NCBI GenBank assembly: GCA_963795435.1 | Contig: CAWCHV010000007.1 | Location: forward strand, 620,001 to 684,000 | Direction: 5' to 3' | DNA length: 64,000 nucleotides | Source of the DNA: JAFKFI01 sp963795435 | GTDB taxonomy: Bacteria > Pseudomonadota > Alphaproteobacteria > Acetobacterales > Acetobacteraceae | Shown here: piece by piece, positions 60,429 through 64,000 of the stretch | How positions within the stretch are numbered: position 1 is the stretch's first letter | Layout of the letters: the number at the start of each line of letters is the position of its first letter | Notes under the pieces: model-generated | Told to the model about the DNA's origin: nothing | Database searches by the model: none | What the model saw: the letters and a program-made list of their open reading frames with translations, nothing else | Made by a program: the position numbers and the translations under genes

Positions 60429-62467
60429 GCGAGTTCGTTGTCAAGGCAGGCGCGCCCGAGCCGCTCGGCGTCGTCGCTGACGCGAGCGGCGTGAATGTGG
60501 CCGTGTGGTCGGCGCACGCCGAGGCCATCGAATTCTGCCTGTTCGATGCAAGCGGCGGGCGGGAAGTCGCGCGCATCCGCCTGCCGGAGCGCAGCGGCGA
60601 CGTGTTCCACGGCCGCATCGCTTGCGTCGGCGCCAGCGGACGCTACGGGCTGCGGGCGCACGGCCCCTGGGACCCGGCGCGCGGCCATCGCTTCAATCCG
60701 TCCAAGCTGCTGGTCGATCCGTTCGCGACCAGGATCGACCGGCCCTTTCGGCTCGACCCGACAATGTTCGACACGGACGCGCCCAACCCGGCTGACAGCG
60801 CCGCCGCGATGCCGAAGGGCATTGTCGGCGCACCGGAAACCGTCTCGCCCCTCCGGCCGCCTGTCGCTCTCGACGGACAGATCATCTACGAGCTGCACGT
60901 GCGCGGCTTCACGCGGCTGCATCCCGACATCCCCGCCGCGCTGCGCGGCACCTTCGCCGGGCTGGCGCATCCGGCCGCGATCGAACATCTGCGCCGGCTC
61001 GGGATCACCGCCGTCGAGCTGATGCCGTCCGCCGCGTGGCTCGACGAGCGGCATCTGCCGCCGCTCGGGCTGGCGAACTACTGGGGCTACAATCCGGTGG
61101 CTTTCCTCGCCCCCGACCCGCGCCTCGCACCGGGCGGCTGGGCGGAAATCCGCGCCGCCGTGGCCGCGCTGCAAGGTGCCGGGATCGCCGTGCTGCTCGA
61201 CGTGGTGCTCAACCACACCGGCGAAGGGGATCATCTGGGGCCGACCGTATCGCTGCGCGGGCTCGACAACGCCAGCTACTACCGTCTGCTGCCGGACGAT
61301 CCTTGCCGATACGTCAACGACACCGGCTGCGGTCACACGTTGGCGCTGGATCGGCCGCCGATGCTGCGTCTCGCGATGGAGGCGCTGCGATGCTGGACGA
61401 CACGCGCCGGCATCGACGGATTCCGCTTCGACCTCGCGACCACGCTCGGACGGCGCGCGGACGGCTTCGATCCCGACGCCCCATTGTTCGAGGCGATCGA
61501 CCAAGATCCGATGCTGCGCGACCGCGTGCTGATCGCCGAACCCTGGGATATTGGCGAAGGCGGCTACCGGCTGGGCGCCTTCCCGGACGGCTGGGGCGAG
61601 TGGAACGATCGGTTCCGCGACACGGCGCGTCGATTCTGGCGCGGCGACGCGGGAATGGTCGCCGAGCTCGCCACGCGCTTCGCGGGTTCGGCGGATATTT
61701 TCGGCGCGCGGCATCGCCCGGTATCGCACAGCGTCAACTTCGTCACCGCTCATGACGGATTTACCCTGGCCGACCTCGTCGCGCACGACCGCAAGCACAA
61801 CGAGGCCAACGGCGAGCACAACCGCGACGGCACGGACCAGAACTATTCATGGAACCACGGCATCGAGGGTCCGGTCGACGACCCCGCGATCCGCTCGGCG
61901 CGGGCGGGCGACGTGCGCGCACTGCTCGCCACGCTGGTGTTCGCACGCGGGACGCCGATGCTGACGATGGGCGACGAGTGCGGCCGCACGCAGCAGGGCA
62001 ACAACAACGCCTATTCGCAGGACAACGCCATCTCCTGGTTCGACTGGGCCGGCGCTGATCGCGCGCGGGCGGACTTCACGGCACGTCTGATCGCAGCGCG
62101 CCGTGCCTGCGGCGCGCTGACCGGCGCGCGTCCCCTCATCGGGCGGCCGGTGGACGACAGCGGCGTCCCCGACGTGGCGTGGCTCACAACCGACGGGCAC
62201 GCGATGGCGGTCACAGATTGGCAGAGGCTGGACAATCTCTCGCTCGTCGCGGCGCTGTACGAATCGGGCGACCGGGCCGTGGTGGTGCTGCACGCCGGCG
62301 GCGAGCCGACCCGGGTGGCTCTGCCCACGCCGCGTCCCGGCCATCGCTGGCATCTCCTCGTCGACAGCCGGGAGCCGGAGAGGCTGGGCGTGGTCGGGCA
62401 GCACGTCGAGGCCGCTGGCCGCTCGGTCCTGCTCGTGGTCGAGATGGCGGCGCCGGCTTCTGGTTGA
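60425..62467 (+). CDS. glgX: Glycogen debranching enzyme
   Basis: GlgX hydrolyses alpha-1,6 branches left by phosphorylase. The 680-residue GH13 protein has an N-terminal CBM48-like domain (LGVVADASGVNVAVWSAHAE), IIYELHVRGFTRLHPDIP, NYWGYNPVAFLAPD, VVLNHTGEGDHLGP, the nucleophile in GFRFDLATTLGR, the acid/base in LIAEPWDIGEGGYRLG and the third acid in NFVTAHDGFTLADLV. ADECGRTQ-type motif GDECGRTQQGNNNAYSQDN supports GlgX over other GH13 enzymes. Translation is coupled to glgA by a 4-bp overlap. Confidence 0.95.
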   Translation: MSEFVVKAGAPEPLGVVADASGVNVAVWSAHAEAIEFCLFDASGGREVARIRLPERSGDVFHGRIACVGASGRYGLRAHGPWDPARGHRFNPSKLLVDPFATRIDRPFRLDPTMFDTDAPNPADSAAAMPKGIVGAPETVSPLRPPVALDGQIIYELHVRGFTRLHPDIPAALRGTFAGLAHPAAIEHLRRLGITAVELMPSAAWLDERHLPPLGLANYWGYNPVAFLAPDPRLAPGGWAEIRAAVAALQGAGIAVLLDVVLNHTGEGDHLGPTVSLRGLDNASYYRLLPDDPCRYVNDTGCGHTLALDRPPMLRLAMEALRCWTTRAGIDGFRFDLATTLGRRADGFDPDAPLFEAIDQDPMLRDRVLIAEPWDIGEGGYRLGAFPDGWGEWNDRFRDTARRFWRGDAGMVAELATRFAGSADIFGARHRPVSHSVNFVTAHDGFTLADLVAHDRKHNEANGEHNRDGTDQNYSWNHGIEGPVDDPAIRSARAGDVRALLATLVFARGTPMLTMGDECGRTQQGNNNAYSQDNAISWFDWAGADRARADFTARLIAARRACGALTGARPLIGRPVDDSGVPDVAWLTTDGHAMAVTDWQRLDNLSLVAALYESGDRAVVVLHAGGEPTRVALPTPRPGHRWHLLVDSREPERLGVVGQHVEAAGRSVLLVVEMAAPASG

Positions 62468-62520
62468 CCAAAGCCTGGGCGGTTGCGATTGGTGTCGCCC
62501 ACCCGGATCGGAGAGTTGCC

Positions 62521-63930
62521 ATGTCAGCGTCGGCCCAAGGGACCATCGACCGGATTCTTCGCCACGTGGACGACAATCTGGACCGCTCGCGCGAGAACCT
62601 GTTCGCGCTGCTCCGCATCCCGAGCATCAGCGCCCAGCCGGCGCACGCGCCGGATTGCCTGCGCGCCGCCGAGTGGATGCGCGACCAATTCGCCGGCCTC
62701 GGGTTCGAGGTGTCCATCCGCCCGACGCCGGGGCATCCGGTGGTGCTGGCGCATCATGCCGGGCCGCCCGGCTATCGCGGGCCGCACGTCCTGTTCTACG
62801 GCCATTACGACGTGCAGCCGCCGGACCCGCTCGATCTCTGGACCAGCCCGCCGTTCGAGCCGCAACTGGCCGATGGCCCGCGCGGCAAGCGGATCGTCGC
62901 GCGCGGCGCGGTGGACGACAAAGGCCAGGTGATGATGTTCATCGAGGCGCTGCGGGCGTGGCATGGCGAGGGCGGCGGCATCCCGGCGCGAATCACGGTG
63001 CTGATCGAGGGCGAGGAGGAAGTCGGCAGCGTCAATCTCGACACTTTCCTCGAAGCCAACCGGGACGCGCTGAAATCCGATCTCGCGCTAATCAGCGATA
63101 CCGGCATGTGGGACGTGGATACGCCGGCGATCACCACGCGGTTGCGCGGGCTGGTCTACACGCAGGTGACGCTGCGAGGTCCGACGCGCGACCTGCATTC
63201 GGGCCTGTTCGGCGGCTCGGCGCTCAACCCGATCAACGCGCTCACCCGCATCCTCGGCGAGTTGCACGACAAGGACGGGCGGGTGCAGGTGCCGGGGTTC
63301 TACGACGGGGTGAAGCCGGTCTCCCCCGAGCAGGCGCGCCAATGGGAGGCGCTCGGCTTCGACGAGGCGGCGTTCCTCGGCGAGATCGGCCTGTCCACGC
63401 CGGGCGGCGAACGCGGATTACCCGCGCTTCAACGGCTCTGGGCGCGGCCGACAGCGGACATCAACGGCATCTGGGGCGGCTATAGCGGGCCGGGCAGCAA
63501 GACCGTGATCGCGGCGGAGGCGTCGGCGAAAGTCTCGTTCCGGCTGGTGCCGGGGCAGGACCCGCAGGGGATTGCCGACGGCTTCCGCCGCTTCCTCGCG
63601 GACCTCGCGCCGCCCGGCGCGCGAGTGGAACTCGATGTGTTCGGCGCCTCGCCCGGCATCGAGATCGCCACCGACTCGCCCTGGGTGCGCGCGGCGGAGG
63701 CGGCGCTAGCGGAGGAATACGGCCGGCCGGCCCTGCTGATGGGCAGCGGCGGCTCGATCCCGGTGGTGGAGTCGTTCCGCAGGACACTCGGCATCGACAG
63801 CCTGCTGATGGGCTTCGGGTTGGACGACGATCAGGTGCACAGCCCGAACGAGAAGTTCGAGCTGCGGTGCTTCCACCACGGCATCCGCTCGCACGTGCGC
63901 CTGCTGGGCAAATTCGCCGGCCCAAGTTGA
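62521..63930 (+). CDS. M20 family dipeptidase/metallopeptidase
   Basis: The 469-residue M20 enzyme has LFALLRIPSISAQPAH, the zinc ligands in VLFYGHYDVQP, RGAVDDKGQVMMFIEAL with the bridging Asp, LIEGEEEVGSVNLD with the catalytic Glu-Glu pair, DLHSGLFGG in the dimerisation domain, and LMGSGGSIPVV with a C-terminal HSPNEKFELRCFHHG holding the last His. The architecture fits the CNDP/carnosinase-like dipeptidase branch. A GGAGAG site lies upstream of the ATG. Cytoplasmic; probably degrades small peptides. Not part of the glycogen operon by function, though it follows 53 bp after it. Confidence 0.9.
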   Translation: MSASAQGTIDRILRHVDDNLDRSRENLFALLRIPSISAQPAHAPDCLRAAEWMRDQFAGLGFEVSIRPTPGHPVVLAHHAGPPGYRGPHVLFYGHYDVQPPDPLDLWTSPPFEPQLADGPRGKRIVARGAVDDKGQVMMFIEALRAWHGEGGGIPARITVLIEGEEEVGSVNLDTFLEANRDALKSDLALISDTGMWDVDTPAITTRLRGLVYTQVTLRGPTRDLHSGLFGGSALNPINALTRILGELHDKDGRVQVPGFYDGVKPVSPEQARQWEALGFDEAAFLGEIGLSTPGGERGLPALQRLWARPTADINGIWGGYSGPGSKTVIAAEASAKVSFRLVPGQDPQGIADGFRRFLADLAPPGARVELDVFGASPGIEIATDSPWVRAAEAALAEEYGRPALLMGSGGSIPVVESFRRTLGIDSLLMGFGLDDDQVHSPNEKFELRCFHHGIRSHVRLLGKFAGPS

Positions 63931-63937
63931 TCGCAAC

Positions 63938-64000
63938 GTGACCGCCCGGCTGCGGGTCCAGAATCTACGCAGCGGCATCGCCGGCCCGTTCGAGCTGGCG
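63938..64000 (+). CDS. Start of a gene cut by the window end (possibly ABC transporter ATPase)
   Basis: A GTG at 63938 opens a frame of 21 codons to the window end, reading TARLRVQNLRSGIAGPFEL. The LRVQNLRSG-x-GPF pattern resembles the first strand of ABC ATPases of the YbbL/FetA type, but the Walker A lies beyond the window. Partial; weak assignment. It starts 8 bp after the peptidase stop codon. Confidence 0.4.
   Translation, partial: MTARLRVQNLRSGIAGPFELA

Overview
The window is very GC-rich, gene-dense DNA with no gap longer than about 250 bp, no rRNA or tRNA, no transposase and no CRISPR array. Gene content (form II molybdenum hydroxylases, an NAD regulator beside nadABC, dprA-topA, TTG and CTG starts) points to an alphaproteobacterium, most likely a Rhodospirillales/Acetobacteraceae-type soil or water organism. 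That placement is an inference from gene families only.

Layout. 0-6.5 kb: degradative genes (CoA-transferase, enoyl-CoA hydratase, an AroQ-fold protein lacking key catalytic residues, an enolase-superfamily enzyme), then a beta-propeller/MoaD-like pair divergent from a MarR regulator with a palindromic operator. 6.6-10.5 kb: dprA and topA, the latter with a single-base frameshift near its start. 10.5-27.6 kb: a large catabolic and uptake block with an RraA-like protein, an Asp/Glu racemase-like protein, an ACMSD-type amidohydrolase, a luciferase-like monooxygenase, an alpha/beta hydrolase, an MFS carrier, a D-amino-acid-dehydrogenase-like flavoprotein, a form II molybdenum hydroxylase (S-L-M) and a complete peptide-type ABC importer. 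Most of it is on the minus strand. 27.7-39.8 kb: an exopolysaccharide locus (GtrA, priming transferase, GT2; then WecG-type transferase, flippase, membrane protein, galE, tyrosine autokinase) split by a 3-kb insert carrying a RibD/DHFR-like gene and an adenylate cyclase with repeats around them. 40-50.5 kb: single genes (mepA, MFS, an orphan molybdenum hydroxylase large subunit, a proline-rich protein behind a near-consensus promoter, yghU, cysE, a frameshifted outer-membrane efflux lipoprotein, an S41 peptidase). 50.5-54.9 kb: nadA-nadB-nadC with an NrtR/NadQ-type regulator and two matching operators. 55.2-62.5 kb: glgP-glgC-glgA-glgX without glgB. 62.5-64 kb: an M20 dipeptidase and the start of a further gene.

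Three copies of a composite palindromic repeat (10.5, 13.2, 21.3 kb) and one different long inverted repeat (24.1 kb) lie between genes, mostly next to stop codons. Two genes, topA and the efflux lipoprotein, each carry one extra base. Since topA is normally indispensable, sequencing or assembly error is the simplest explanation for at least that one.
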